Source of the DNA: HGM11368 sp051883455
Lineage (GTDB): Bacteria > Bacillota > Clostridia > Christensenellales > UBA3700
Assembly: GCA_051883455.1 (NCBI GenBank)
Contig: JBJETT010000008.1
Coordinates: forward strand, 62,001-126,000
Direction: 5' to 3'
Length of the DNA stretch: 64,000 nt
A model generated the notes under the pieces. The model saw nothing but the letters and a program-made list of their open reading frames with translations, ran no database searches and was not told the DNA's origin. How positions within the stretch are numbered: the first letter of the stretch is position 1; each line of letters begins with the position of its first letter. The position numbers and the translations under genes were made by a program. Shown here piece by piece: positions 17,326 to 25,322 of this stretch.

Positions 17326-17331
17326 TAAAAT
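17326..17331 (+). promoter_or_regulatory. Candidate -10 box giving a leaderless XRE mRNA
   Basis: TAAAAT followed by exactly 6 nt and the ATG at 17338. There is no ribosome site upstream and no clear -35. Confidence 0.4.
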
Positions 17332-17337
17332 AAAAAT

Positions 17338-17544
17338 ATGGTAACGTTTGGAGACAACTTAAAGTCAATTAGGACTATGAACAAAATGAGTCAGGCTCAA
17401 TTTGCCAAGTTGATGAACACCACCCAACAGCGTGTGAGTGAGTGGGAATGCAACAAAGTTGAGCCGTCGCTTTATAATATCATCAAAATTCTCAAAATTT
17501 TCAACGTTACTTTCGAAGAACTTACCGACGGAATTTATCAATAA
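17338..17544 (+). CDS. Small XRE-type repressor, probably leaderless
   Basis: The 68-residue protein is a compact Cro/C1-type helix-turn-helix: MSQAQFAKLMNTTQQRVSEW covers helices 2-3 (turn and recognition helix) and EPSLYNIIKILKIFNVTFEE covers helices 4-5. The ATG at 17338 is needed for helix 1 (FGDNLKSIRTMNK) but has no ribosome-binding site. A -10-like TAAAAT 6 nt upstream suggests that transcription begins at the ATG. Three similar palindromes occupy the 107 bp between this gene and the divergent LRR lipoprotein gene, so I infer that it controls both. A terminator follows directly after its stop. Confidence 0.85.
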   Translation: MVTFGDNLKSIRTMNKMSQAQFAKLMNTTQQRVSEWECNKVEPSLYNIIKILKIFNVTFEELTDGIYQ

Positions 17545-17570
17545 AAAAGTGAGGCAATCACCTCACTTTT
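17545..17570. terminator. Bidirectional terminator between the XRE gene and yqeY
   Basis: AAAAGTGAGG / CCTCACTTTT stem with a CAATCA loop; it serves the convergent genes on both sides. Confidence 0.9.
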
Positions 17571-17587
17571 GTTGTTTATCTATTTTC

Positions 17588-18010
17588 TTACAGAGTTTTG
17601 AGTATCTCGCCCACTCTCTTCATATCGCACTTGCCGTTGAAGTTGGACTTAAAGTATTTCATCACGTTGCCGATAGACTTGTCGTCGAGTTTTTCGATTT
17701 CGGCTTTGATTTCTTCATCGCTCATCATCTTAGGCAAATATTGCGACACGGTAGCGATTTGCACGTCGAGGCTTGCCACCGATTCGGCTCTTCCGCCCTT
17801 TTCGTAACCAAGTCTTTCCTCTTGCAATTCCTTCTCCACCTTTTGCAAAATGACGATAATATCGCCCTCGGTGAGTTCTTTACCCTTACTTCTCGCCTCG
17901 ATAGTCTGCAACATAATCTTGCTGATTATAGCGTCGTAAGCGTTCATCGCATCTCTATTTTTCTCTTTCATTGCTTGCATTTTTGCTTTCTTAAAAAAAT
18001 TGATATCCAT
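17588..18010 (-). CDS. yqeY: GatB/YqeY domain protein
   Basis: The 140-residue soluble helical protein is full length for the stand-alone YqeY family, with EKNRDAMNAYDAIISKIMLQ at the N-terminus and QYLPKMMSDEEIKAEIEKLD plus DMKRVGEILKTL in the C-terminal domain. The family resembles the tRNA-binding tail of the GatB amidotransferase subunit; its own function is not settled. An AGGAGG site fixes the start. It is downstream of no clear operon partner: the azl genes read in the same direction but end upstream of it with a 45-nt gap, so read-through is possible. Confidence 0.92.
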   Translation of the reverse strand: MDINFFKKAKMQAMKEKNRDAMNAYDAIISKIMLQTIEARSKGKELTEGDIIVILQKVEKELQEERLGYEKGGRAESVASLDVQIATVSQYLPKMMSDEEIKAEIEKLDDKSIGNVMKYFKSNFNGKCDMKRVGEILKTL

Positions 18011-18055
18011 ACTATCCTCCTGTACGTTTTTATTTTATCATATATTTAGCGTTTT

Positions 18056-18367
18056 TCAACAACAAAATTTCATAATTAGTTCCACTGCAAAGACCGCTGC
18101 CGTAGAGATGAGCGCCACCGGCAAGAGTCCGAGCTTGCGCCAAGACGCCAATATCGCCGCTACGAAGCCCACCAACGCGCTCCATATCGAGGAAGTGCAA
18201 TACAACACGGCAGGAAAAATCATCGCCGACAAAATTCCGTACGGCATATAGTTGAGCACCGATTTGACAAAGGTATTTTTGATTTTGCCCCTAAATATCA
18301 CAAACGGCAATACCCTAGGCAGGTAGGATACGATGGCAATTACGGCAATCATTATCAATAGTTTCAT
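18056..18367 (-). CDS. azlD: AzlD-type branched-chain amino acid transport subunit
   Basis: The 103-residue protein is almost entirely hydrophobic, with YLPRVLPFVIFRGKIKNTFV followed by LNYMPYGILSAMIFPAVLY, the usual AzlD pattern of three to four membrane helices. It works with AzlC as a two-component exporter of branched-chain amino acids or their analogues. Its ATG overlaps the TGA of azlC by 4 nt (ATGA), which indicates translational coupling. The gene ends 45 nt upstream of yqeY and I see no terminator in between. Confidence 0.88.
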   Translation of the reverse strand: MKLLIMIAVIAIVSYLPRVLPFVIFRGKIKNTFVKSVLNYMPYGILSAMIFPAVLYCTSSIWSALVGFVAAILASWRKLGLLPVALISTAAVFAVELIMKFCC

Positions 18368-19245
18368 ACCTCGCCCCCTATACTATCCGCCTTATCTTTT
18401 GCTAAGTCGTCAGCATTTTGCTCGTCGCTATTATCAATACATTCTTCGTCACTCTCAACGCCGACGTCTATAACGGAATTGTCCTCAACGACCTGCTCAC
18501 ACGTTTGTACGTCTTTACTCTCTTGCTCGCACTCACTATCTTGCTCGTCCTTGATAGGTGCGACTATTGCCATAATCACCGCCGACACACCGCCTGCGAT
18601 GACGTACACCCAACCACTAGAGAGCTTGTTGAGATAAGGCGTCCAATAGAATATACAGCTAATCGCCACGGCAATACCAACCACGCCGAGCACGGCTTTA
18701 TTCTCTCTACAAGTCGGCGTGACTATCGCCACGAACATTGCGTAAATCATAATGCCTAGAGCCGAATAAAGCAATACAGGTATCACGTTTTGAAGAAGCG
18801 CGCCAATAGCCGTACCGCCGACCCAGCCCACGTAAGAGGCAGTCATCACGCCTATGCAGTAGCCGAAAGTCAGCCTACCTTTGGTAGAATAGATGACGGC
18901 AAAGTTTTCGTCCGTCATACCGAATGCAATAACCAAACGCTGCCCCATTCCAATATCGCTCGGCAGCTTTTGCGCCACCGACAACGACATCAAAAAGTAA
19001 CGTAGATTTATCATCAAGACGGTAAATGCAATCTCGGCAATTCCAGCGCCCACGCCCCAAAGATTGACTGCAGCAAACTGCCCCGTGCCCGTAAAGTTGG
19101 TGAGAGATATGAGTATAGGCACCCACTTGGCAAGCCCGCTCTGCACGGCAGTCAAACCAAAGGCAATGGACACACTTAGATATCCAAGCCCCACGGGTAG
19201 TCCCATCTTTATTCCGTCTTTTATCGTCAGTCTTTTTTCCGTCAT
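18364..19245 (-). CDS. azlC: AzlC family branched-chain amino acid exporter
   Basis: The 293-residue protein begins with DGIKMGLPVGLGYLSVSIAF, the conserved entry of AzlC. It continues through NFTGTGQFAAVNLWGVGAGI and FGMTDENFAVIYST, has about eight membrane helices and ends at about residue 230. The last about 60 residues are an acidic cytosolic tail (ECEQESKDVQTCEQVVEDNS) that normal AzlC proteins lack; its role is unknown. It is the first gene of the azlC-azlD pair and has a TATAAT promoter 17 nt from a TTGCTT. The ribosome site is weak (GTGGAAA). Confidence 0.88.
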   Translation of the reverse strand: MTEKRLTIKDGIKMGLPVGLGYLSVSIAFGLTAVQSGLAKWVPILISLTNFTGTGQFAAVNLWGVGAGIAEIAFTVLMINLRYFLMSLSVAQKLPSDIGMGQRLVIAFGMTDENFAVIYSTKGRLTFGYCIGVMTASYVGWVGGTAIGALLQNVIPVLLYSALGIMIYAMFVAIVTPTCRENKAVLGVVGIAVAISCIFYWTPYLNKLSSGWVYVIAGGVSAVIMAIVAPIKDEQDSECEQESKDVQTCEQVVEDNSVIDVGVESDEECIDNSDEQNADDLAKDKADSIGGEV

Positions 19246-19283
19246 TTTTCCACAAAATATCGCCGCATTATTTTAGCAGCGAT

Positions 19284-19312
19284 ATTATAATACTTTTATC
19301 TATATAAAGCAA
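19284..19312 (-). promoter_or_regulatory. Promoter of azlC-azlD
   Basis: Reverse strand TTGCTT (19307-19312), 17-nt spacer, TATAAT (19284-19289). Confidence 0.55.
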
Positions 19313-19389
19313 ACAAAAACCGTCCCTAATTGAACACTATTCTCTCTGATCATTGTCCTTACCAACGTTTGAGTGCTATCCATATCTTT

Positions 19390-19485
19390 GTCATTGTGCC
19401 CAGTACATTTTGCGTTAGCAAAGTAAAACGTGGCAATCTTAATCCTTTTGTCATTGCGAGTGAGTAAAACGAACGTGGCAATCTC
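19390..19485. repeat. Two copies of the CATTGYG...GTGGCAATC repeat
   Basis: Copies at 19390-19440 and 19450-19485, each starting GTCATTGYG and ending CGTGGCAATCT. The ends are mutually complementary (ATTGC / GCAAT) and frame a variable inner hairpin. Other copies lie at 26380, 26689, 26736, 51358 (reverse) and 54214 (reverse). Confidence 0.7.
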
Positions 19486-19495
19486 AATCCATATA

Positions 19496-19550
19496 AAAAG
19501 CCTCCTTTGTGCAAAGGGAGGTGTCAACTGAGTTGACGGAGGGATTGCGC
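19496..19550. repeat. Double-hairpin repeat, copy 1
   Basis: Two adjacent stems: CCTCCTTT / AAAGGGAGG and GTCAACT / AGTTGAC, ending GGAGGGATTGC. The second copy is at 26796-26847 with different but still paired arms. Confidence 0.7.
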
Positions 19551-19602
19551 TACTTTCAACCACGCCATTTGACTGCGTAGATACGAGTTTATCATTTTCT
19601 TT

Positions 19603-19727
19603 GGGTGCGTAGATGCGAGTAAGACAAGGAGTACGCGGATTTTGTGCATGGAGCATACTATTTGTATGTGACCAAACAAAAAACGTAAGTTACGACGCAG
19701 TATTACGACGCATATCCGCTTATTCCC
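19603..19727. repeat. Long-hairpin repeat, diverged copy A1
   Basis: Shares the GAGTAAGACAAGGAGTACG block, the GAGCATAC...GTATGTG centre and the ACGACGCATATCCGC exit with the copy at 51120-51300, but lacks its outer flanks. Arms TACG/CGTA and TTTTGT/ACAAAA pair around the centre. Confidence 0.65.
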
Positions 19728-19728
19728 A

Positions 19729-19853
19729 TTTGACGGTGGAGATGCGAGTTAGGCGAGGAAAGCGGTGATTTTATCGAAACGAGCATACTGAGCGTATGTG
19801 AGTGAGAAAAATTGCCGCTTGACAATGCATAACGAAGTATATCCGCCGTCAAA
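19729..19853. repeat. Long-hairpin repeat, diverged copy A2, abutting the topoisomerase stop codon
   Basis: Terminal inverted repeat TTTGACGG / CCGTCAAA, inner stem AAGCGG..ATTTT / AAAAT..CCGCTT and the GAGCATAC...GTATGTG centre. Its end touches the stop codon of the subunit A gene, so it forms the 3' untranslated end of that mRNA. Confidence 0.7.
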
Positions 19854-22301
19854 TCAAATATTGTGTTTGCGAGCCGAGTCAATAACAATCATCGCCCCTA
19901 TCTCTTTCGCCTTCAGCTTGAGGATATTCTTACCTTTAGAGGTGCGCTTATCTATCGGGATATCCTCGGTATTGATTGCCACACATTCTTTATTCATGCC
20001 TACTAGAGCTATATCGTAAGGATAGGTCACGAGTCCCACGAAGACTGCGCTACCTACGCTGTTGTCAAAGAGCTTTACACCCTTACGGAAGCGTTTAGTC
20101 GGTTCGATTTCAGGCAAAATTATGCGTTTACACAGTCCGTTTTCCATAATCACGACTATCTCGCCAGCGCCGTCGTTTTGGCTAGCGTAAACCACGCTAT
20201 CGCCCTCGCCGAGCATCACGCCTCTCACGCCGCTCGCCTTGCGACCTTGTAGAGGGATATCGTCGGATTGAGCGTTGAGCGCCATACCTTGCTCGGTGGC
20301 AAAGAATATATATCCGCTGTCGTCTTGTTTGATTTCCACCCAGCGTAGCACGTCGCCGTCCTTGAGCACGATAGCGGGAGCAATCGTCCTTTTGTCCGCG
20401 CCAAACTCCTCGCCGGCAGTCCTCTTGACCATACCGTTTTTGGTCATCATATACAATTCTTTGCCCTTGATATCCTTAGGATTAAATATTGCCACCAGCT
20501 TTTCGTCGCTGTCCGCCTTGGATATCTTGGATATAGCCGTACCCTTGCTCTTCCACTTGTCGTCAGGCAAGTCGTCGAGGCTAAAGACGACGCAGTTACC
20601 CTTGTCGGTAAAGCCGAGGATATTGCCGTCGTTGGAGCAAGGCAAAACTTGTCTAGCAAGGTTAGGCGCCGTGCAGTTGACTATGCTCTTGCTTGCCATT
20701 GCATAGCTCTTTTCCGTCAAAAATCTCATCTCGCCCTCATAGCCTAATACCAAGAAGCCCTTGCGCTCCAGCTTGATTTTGCTAAGGTCGATATCCGACG
20801 ATATAGTTTCGTGTTCCGCCACGATAGTGGACTTTCGAGGCTCGTTGTATTTTTTCTTGATTTCGCTTATCTCTTTTTTGACCACGGATAGCTGTCTACG
20901 CTTAGAATTGATTATTGCGTCTAGCTCCTTAATCTTCTCTTTGAGAGCGTCTAGCTCCTCTTTCATCTTGTCCACGTCAAGCTTATTGAGTCTTTTGAGT
21001 GGAACGTCCAACACTGCCACGGCTTGCTTATCGGAGAGTTCAAATCTCTCTCTAAGTCGCTCTCTCGACTCGTTGTAGGTCTTGGACGAAAGTACGATGT
21101 CCACCACTTCTCTAATGTTTGCCACGGCAATCAACAAGCCTTCGAGCACGTGCGCTCTCTTTTTGGCGGCGTTGATTTCGTATTGCGACCTCTTGTAGAT
21201 AATCTCTCTCTGATACTCTACGTAGAAGGATATTATGTCTAATAGCCCCATTTGTTGAGGTTTGCCGTTGGCTATAGCCACCATATTGCAGCAGCACGCC
21301 GATTCCATTTTGCTCGTCTTGAATAAGCTTGCAAGTATTCTCTCAGCGTCGGCGTCCTTTTTGAGTTTGATAACGCAACGCATACCGCTTCTATCCGACT
21401 CGTCGACAATGTCGCTTATCACGCCGAAGACTTCCTTCTTGCTCTCTCTCAGCGCGTTGATACCTTGTAGCAGTGTGCTCTTTTTGATACCGAAAGGTAT
21501 CTCGGTGATGACGATATTTTGCTTGTCGCCGTCCTTCTCTATATGCGTGCGAGCGCGGGTAATAATTCTTCCCTTGCCCGTTTCGTAAGCCTTGTAGATT
21601 TCTTCGCTGTCGATGATGATACCGCCCGTAGGAAAGTCAGGCGCAGGGATATAGTTCATCATCTCTTTTAGCGTAATGTCGGGGTTGTCTATGTAGGCAA
21701 TGACGCCGTCAATGACTTCGCCGAGGTTGTGCGGAGGAATATTGGTTGCCAAGCCTACCGCGATACCGCTAGTGCCGTTGACGAGCAAGTTGGGATATCT
21801 ACCCGGCAAAATGTCGGGTTCTTCGAGCGAGTCGTCGAAGTTGAGCGACATAGGCACCGTGTCCTTGTCGAGATCCCTTAGTAGTTCCATAGCGAGAGGC
21901 GTCAGTCTTGCCTCTGTATAACGCATTGCCGCCGCCGAGTCGCCGTCCACCGAGCCGAAGTTGCCGTGTCCGTCCACCAACGTACTTCTCACGCTAAAGT
22001 CTTGCGCCAATCTTACCAAGGCTTCGTACACCGAGCTGTCGCCGTGAGGGTGATATTTACCTAGGCAGTCGCCGACGATACGCGCGCACTTACGATGAGG
22101 CTTGTCGGGGGTAATGCCTAGCTCGAGCATAGTGTACAAAATTCTTCTTTGCACGGGCTTGAGTCCGTCCTCGACTCTCGGCAAGGCTCTGTCGAGAATG
22201 ACGTATTCGGAATAAGGTATCATAGAGTTGTGTATGATATCCTCTACGCTTCCCTCTAATATTCTTGATTTATCTTCTATTATTTCGTTCTTTTTTGCCA
22301 T
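19854..22301 (-). CDS. parC: Type IIA DNA topoisomerase subunit A (probably topoisomerase IV ParC)
   Basis: The 815-residue protein has the breakage-reunion domain with QRRILYTMLELGITPDKPHR, LGKYHPHGDSSVYEALV and AAAMRYTEARL, where Tyr128 should be the DNA-linking residue. A long coiled coil (about 430-480) and a C-terminal six-bladed pinwheel follow. No canonical GyrA box (QRRGGKG) is visible; the nearest stretch is LQGRKASGVRGV. Together with the ParE-like partner and the lack of dnaA/recF/dnaN neighbours, this favours topoisomerase IV over gyrase, but GyrA is not excluded. It decatenates or relaxes DNA with ATP. It begins 8 nt after the subunit B gene. Confidence 0.85.
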   Translation of the reverse strand: MAKKNEIIEDKSRILEGSVEDIIHNSMIPYSEYVILDRALPRVEDGLKPVQRRILYTMLELGITPDKPHRKCARIVGDCLGKYHPHGDSSVYEALVRLAQDFSVRSTLVDGHGNFGSVDGDSAAAMRYTEARLTPLAMELLRDLDKDTVPMSLNFDDSLEEPDILPGRYPNLLVNGTSGIAVGLATNIPPHNLGEVIDGVIAYIDNPDITLKEMMNYIPAPDFPTGGIIIDSEEIYKAYETGKGRIITRARTHIEKDGDKQNIVITEIPFGIKKSTLLQGINALRESKKEVFGVISDIVDESDRSGMRCVIKLKKDADAERILASLFKTSKMESACCCNMVAIANGKPQQMGLLDIISFYVEYQREIIYKRSQYEINAAKKRAHVLEGLLIAVANIREVVDIVLSSKTYNESRERLRERFELSDKQAVAVLDVPLKRLNKLDVDKMKEELDALKEKIKELDAIINSKRRQLSVVKKEISEIKKKYNEPRKSTIVAEHETISSDIDLSKIKLERKGFLVLGYEGEMRFLTEKSYAMASKSIVNCTAPNLARQVLPCSNDGNILGFTDKGNCVVFSLDDLPDDKWKSKGTAISKISKADSDEKLVAIFNPKDIKGKELYMMTKNGMVKRTAGEEFGADKRTIAPAIVLKDGDVLRWVEIKQDDSGYIFFATEQGMALNAQSDDIPLQGRKASGVRGVMLGEGDSVVYASQNDGAGEIVVIMENGLCKRIILPEIEPTKRFRKGVKLFDNSVGSAVFVGLVTYPYDIALVGMNKECVAINTEDIPIDKRTSKGKNILKLKAKEIGAMIVIDSARKHNI

Positions 22302-22309
22302 ACCGTACC

Positions 22310-24268
22310 TTATTTCGCGCTAAGCTCCTTAAATTTGTCCACCTTGTTGAAGTCGGCGTATTCGTAGATATATTGCTTACGAGGCTCTACGTCTGCACCC
22401 ATCAGCGTGTCGATGAGCTTGTCCGCAGTTGCCGCGTCCTCTATCGTGACTCTCATCAGCGTTCTCGTAGCGGGGTTGAGGGTGGTTTCCCACAACTGCT
22501 CGGGGTTCATCTCGCCTAGTCCTTTATATCTTTGCAAGGTATAATTCTTACCGCATTCTTTGAGCATTTCTGTCAGTTCGTTGTCGTCGTAAGCGTACTT
22601 GACCACGTTCTTTTCGGTTATCTTGTATAGCGGCGGCATACCTATGTACACGTGCCCGTCTATAATAAGCTGGCGCATATATCTAAAGAAAAAGGTGAGC
22701 AAAATCGACCTGATGTGCGCTCCGTCTTGGTCGGCGTCGGCAAGTATAATGACCTTGTTGTACTTGAGCCCTTTGATATCGAAGTCCTTATCGAAACCCG
22801 TACCCAGCGCATTGATAAGGCTCATCAATTCTTCGTTGTCGACTATGCCGTTTTTGCTCTTCTTTTCGGTGTTTAGCGGTTTGCCTTTGAGTGGCAAGAT
22901 TGCTTGCACCGACCTATCTCTACCTTGTTTTGCCGAGCCACCCGCACTGTCGCCCTCTACGATAAACAGCTCGTTGAGTTCGGCTTTTCTACCACTGCAA
23001 CCTGCGAGCTTGCCTACCAATTCGCTATTGCTCATGCCCTTCATTTTACGAGCGACTTCCTTGGCTTTAGATGCGTTTTCTCTCGCCTTGCAAGCCACTG
23101 CTGCCTTGTTAAATATAGCGTCGGTCACGTCCTTTTTGACCTTGTTGAAGTAGTCTTTTAGGGCGTCGGTAAGGAGATTTTCCACCATATTTTTGGCTTC
23201 GGGGTTGCCGAGCTTAGTCTTGGTCTGCCCCTCAAATTGCACGTTTTGCATTTTGACGATGAGCACCGCCGTCATACCCTCTCTAAAGTCCTCGCCTTGG
23301 TAGTTGGCTTGCTTGTCCTTGATGATATTTTTGGAGCGACCGAAGTCGTTGAGCACCTTGGTGAGTGCCGATTTGAAACCCGTCTCGTGCGTTCCGCCCT
23401 CGGTGGTAGGAATGTTGTTGACGTAACTAAAGATATTCTCTTGATAGCCGTCGGTGTGTTGAAATGCAAGCCCGACGATAAAATTATCTTGTCTTTTTTC
23501 CACGTACACGGGGGTTGGATACAAGGTAGCTTTGTCCTCGTTGAGGTAGGTCACGTAGTCCTTGATACCGCCCTCGTACTGATAGGTTTTGTACTTGTAA
23601 GAGGTCTTGCCGTCAGCCACGCGGTAGTCCTTGACGGAGAGCTTTATTCCGCCGTTGAGGAAGGCAAGCTCCTTAATCCTACGATTGATTATATCGAAGC
23701 TAAACTTTTCGTTGCCGAAGACTCTCTTGTCGGGCAAGAATGTAACCTTAGTACCCTTGAGCTTTTTGTCGCAAGGAGCGCTGGTAAGAGGCGTCTTGAT
23801 AGCGCCGCTGACCACCTTGTCACCCTTGTCGTAAGAGTGAAATTCCTCGGTATATTGCACGCCCGACTTGTATATATCCACCCTCAGCCACTCGGAGAGC
23901 GCGTTGGTAACCGACGCACCCACGCCGTGAAGTCCGCCACTAAATCCGTAGCTCTTGTTGTTAAACTTACCGCCTGCGTGCAGTTTGGTAAACACAAGTT
24001 CCACCCCCGGCACTTTGTACTTGGGGTGGATATCTACGGGGATACCTCGTCCGTTATCCCACACGCTGATAGAATTGTCCTCGTATATTTCGATATTTAT
24101 CGTATCGCCGAAGCCGTTGGCAACCTCGTCTATAGAGTTGTCAACTATCTCCCACAAAATGTGGTGCATGCCCTTGTTGCCGGTAGTACCGATATACATA
24201 CCGGGGCGCATACGCACGGCGTCGAGCCCTTCCAAAACCTCTAAATCTTTCGAGCCGTAACTGCTCAT
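22310..24268 (-). CDS. parE: Type IIA DNA topoisomerase subunit B (probably topoisomerase IV ParE)
   Basis: The 652-residue ATPase subunit begins with LEGLDAVRMRPGMYIGTTG, then the GHKL site (LWEIVDNSIDEVANG, DNGRGIPVDIHPK, GLHGVGASVTNALS), the transducer domain, and the TOPRIM domain with FIVEGDSAGGSAKQGRD and LADADQDGAHIRS, ending in QRYKGLGEMNPEQLWETT. Phrases such as HHILWEIVDNSIDEVANGF and VPGVELVFTKLHAGGKF resemble clostridial ParE more than GyrB. A strong GGAGG site lies 6 nt before the ATG. It forms an operon with subunit A, and a hydrolase gene lies 12 nt upstream in the same direction. Confidence 0.87.
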   Translation of the reverse strand: MSSYGSKDLEVLEGLDAVRMRPGMYIGTTGNKGMHHILWEIVDNSIDEVANGFGDTINIEIYEDNSISVWDNGRGIPVDIHPKYKVPGVELVFTKLHAGGKFNNKSYGFSGGLHGVGASVTNALSEWLRVDIYKSGVQYTEEFHSYDKGDKVVSGAIKTPLTSAPCDKKLKGTKVTFLPDKRVFGNEKFSFDIINRRIKELAFLNGGIKLSVKDYRVADGKTSYKYKTYQYEGGIKDYVTYLNEDKATLYPTPVYVEKRQDNFIVGLAFQHTDGYQENIFSYVNNIPTTEGGTHETGFKSALTKVLNDFGRSKNIIKDKQANYQGEDFREGMTAVLIVKMQNVQFEGQTKTKLGNPEAKNMVENLLTDALKDYFNKVKKDVTDAIFNKAAVACKARENASKAKEVARKMKGMSNSELVGKLAGCSGRKAELNELFIVEGDSAGGSAKQGRDRSVQAILPLKGKPLNTEKKSKNGIVDNEELMSLINALGTGFDKDFDIKGLKYNKVIILADADQDGAHIRSILLTFFFRYMRQLIIDGHVYIGMPPLYKITEKNVVKYAYDDNELTEMLKECGKNYTLQRYKGLGEMNPEQLWETTLNPATRTLMRVTIEDAATADKLIDTLMGADVEPRKQYIYEYADFNKVDKFKELSAK

Positions 24269-24280
24269 TATATCCTCCGT

Positions 24281-25192
24281 TTATCTATTACATTTGTCCA
24301 AAAAGTTAGCCACGTCGTCAAAAACTTCTTGCTTATTGATTTCGTTGAGTATCTCGTGTCTTGCCCCGCTATAGAGCTTCATCGTGACGTTTTCTATACC
24401 GCTTTCCTTGTATTTTCCATACAGTTTGTTGACGGATTCTCCGAATTTTCCCACGGGGTCCTTGTCTCCGCTGATGATGAATATCGGCAAGTCCTTTTTG
24501 ATTTTGTCGATATTTTCTTGCTTGCAAATCACCTTGAGCGCATTGAAGAAGCTTTGATAGAAGCCTATCGAGCAAACGTAATTGCAATACTCGTCGTCGA
24601 GGTATTTTTGTCTTTCTACGTCGTCACGATTGCCCCACGCAAAAGGCACGGGCGGGTCAAACTGCTTGTCATACGCGTCAAAGGAGAGTTTTTTGATAAA
24701 CTTAGCAGGCTTATCCTTGCCAATCAAAGCCGCTTGCATATTAGCGACCAACCTACCCGCTTTGACGTCCGCGCCGTCTTGGAATGCCGAGCCGCATAGT
24801 ACGCATGCCGTCAATTTGTCGCTTGCCGATTGGATATATCCTTGCGACAAGAATGAGCCGTAACTGTGCCCGAATAGCACTAGGGGCAACTTGTATTGCT
24901 CTTTGGCGTAGTCGGATATGAGTTTTAGGTCCTCCACCGTATCCCAATAGCAGTCGCCCTCGGGAGCTTTGCCGAGGTCGGCTTTACCGCTAGTCTTGCC
25001 GTGAGCTCTGTGGTCGTCGCCAAGGACGATATAGCCTTTGCTATTCAAAAAGCGAGCGAACTCGTCGTATCTGCCGAGGTGTTCAACCATGCCGTGCACC
25101 AACTGTACCACGCACTTAGGCTTGTCGACCTCGTCCCAAATATAAAGATTGATTGGATAATTTTTGTATCCTGCAAACTTGATTTCTTTCAT
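24281..25192 (-). CDS. Alpha/beta hydrolase (lysophospholipase / monoacylglycerol lipase type)
   Basis: The 303-residue cytosolic protein has the serine-hydrolase layout: an oxyanion strand VQLVHGMVEHLGRYDEFARF, GDDHRAHGKTSG, the nucleophile elbow LFGHSYGSF (Ser in GHSYG), an acid in IFIISGDKDPVG and the catalytic His in YSGARHEILNE. This is the Hydrolase_4 / serine aminopeptidase S33 group; the natural substrate is unknown but is likely a lipid or small ester. The ATG at 25192 has a GAGGTG site, while the in-frame GTG at 25201 is part of that site. It is first in a transcript that can continue into the topoisomerase genes. Confidence 0.88.
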   Translation of the reverse strand: MKEIKFAGYKNYPINLYIWDEVDKPKCVVQLVHGMVEHLGRYDEFARFLNSKGYIVLGDDHRAHGKTSGKADLGKAPEGDCYWDTVEDLKLISDYAKEQYKLPLVLFGHSYGSFLSQGYIQSASDKLTACVLCGSAFQDGADVKAGRLVANMQAALIGKDKPAKFIKKLSFDAYDKQFDPPVPFAWGNRDDVERQKYLDDEYCNYVCSIGFYQSFFNALKVICKQENIDKIKKDLPIFIISGDKDPVGKFGESVNKLYGKYKESGIENVTMKLYSGARHEILNEINKQEVFDDVANFLDKCNR

Positions 25193-25212
25193 ATTTTTCA
25201 CCTCTATATATT

Positions 25213-25241
25213 ATAATACAACAATATTATAATTATTTCAA
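25213..25241 (-). promoter_or_regulatory. Promoter of the hydrolase-topoisomerase operon
   Basis: Reverse strand TTGAAA (25236-25241), 17-nt spacer, TATTAT (25213-25218). Confidence 0.65.
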
Positions 25242-25322
25242 GATACATTTTGGATAATCGTGCAATTTTTTTCATAAAATAAATACGTATCAGCAATTTT
25301 ACTTGCCAATGGGAGGTGTATT

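Noticed and set aside
19300..19656. 118-codon reverse frame in the repeat region
   Set aside because: Made entirely of hairpin repeats, no ribosome site, no domain pattern.
19854..24268. Replication origin next to a gyrB-gyrA pair
   Set aside because: No dnaA, dnaN, recF or DnaA-box cluster nearby, and the pair looks more like topoisomerase IV.
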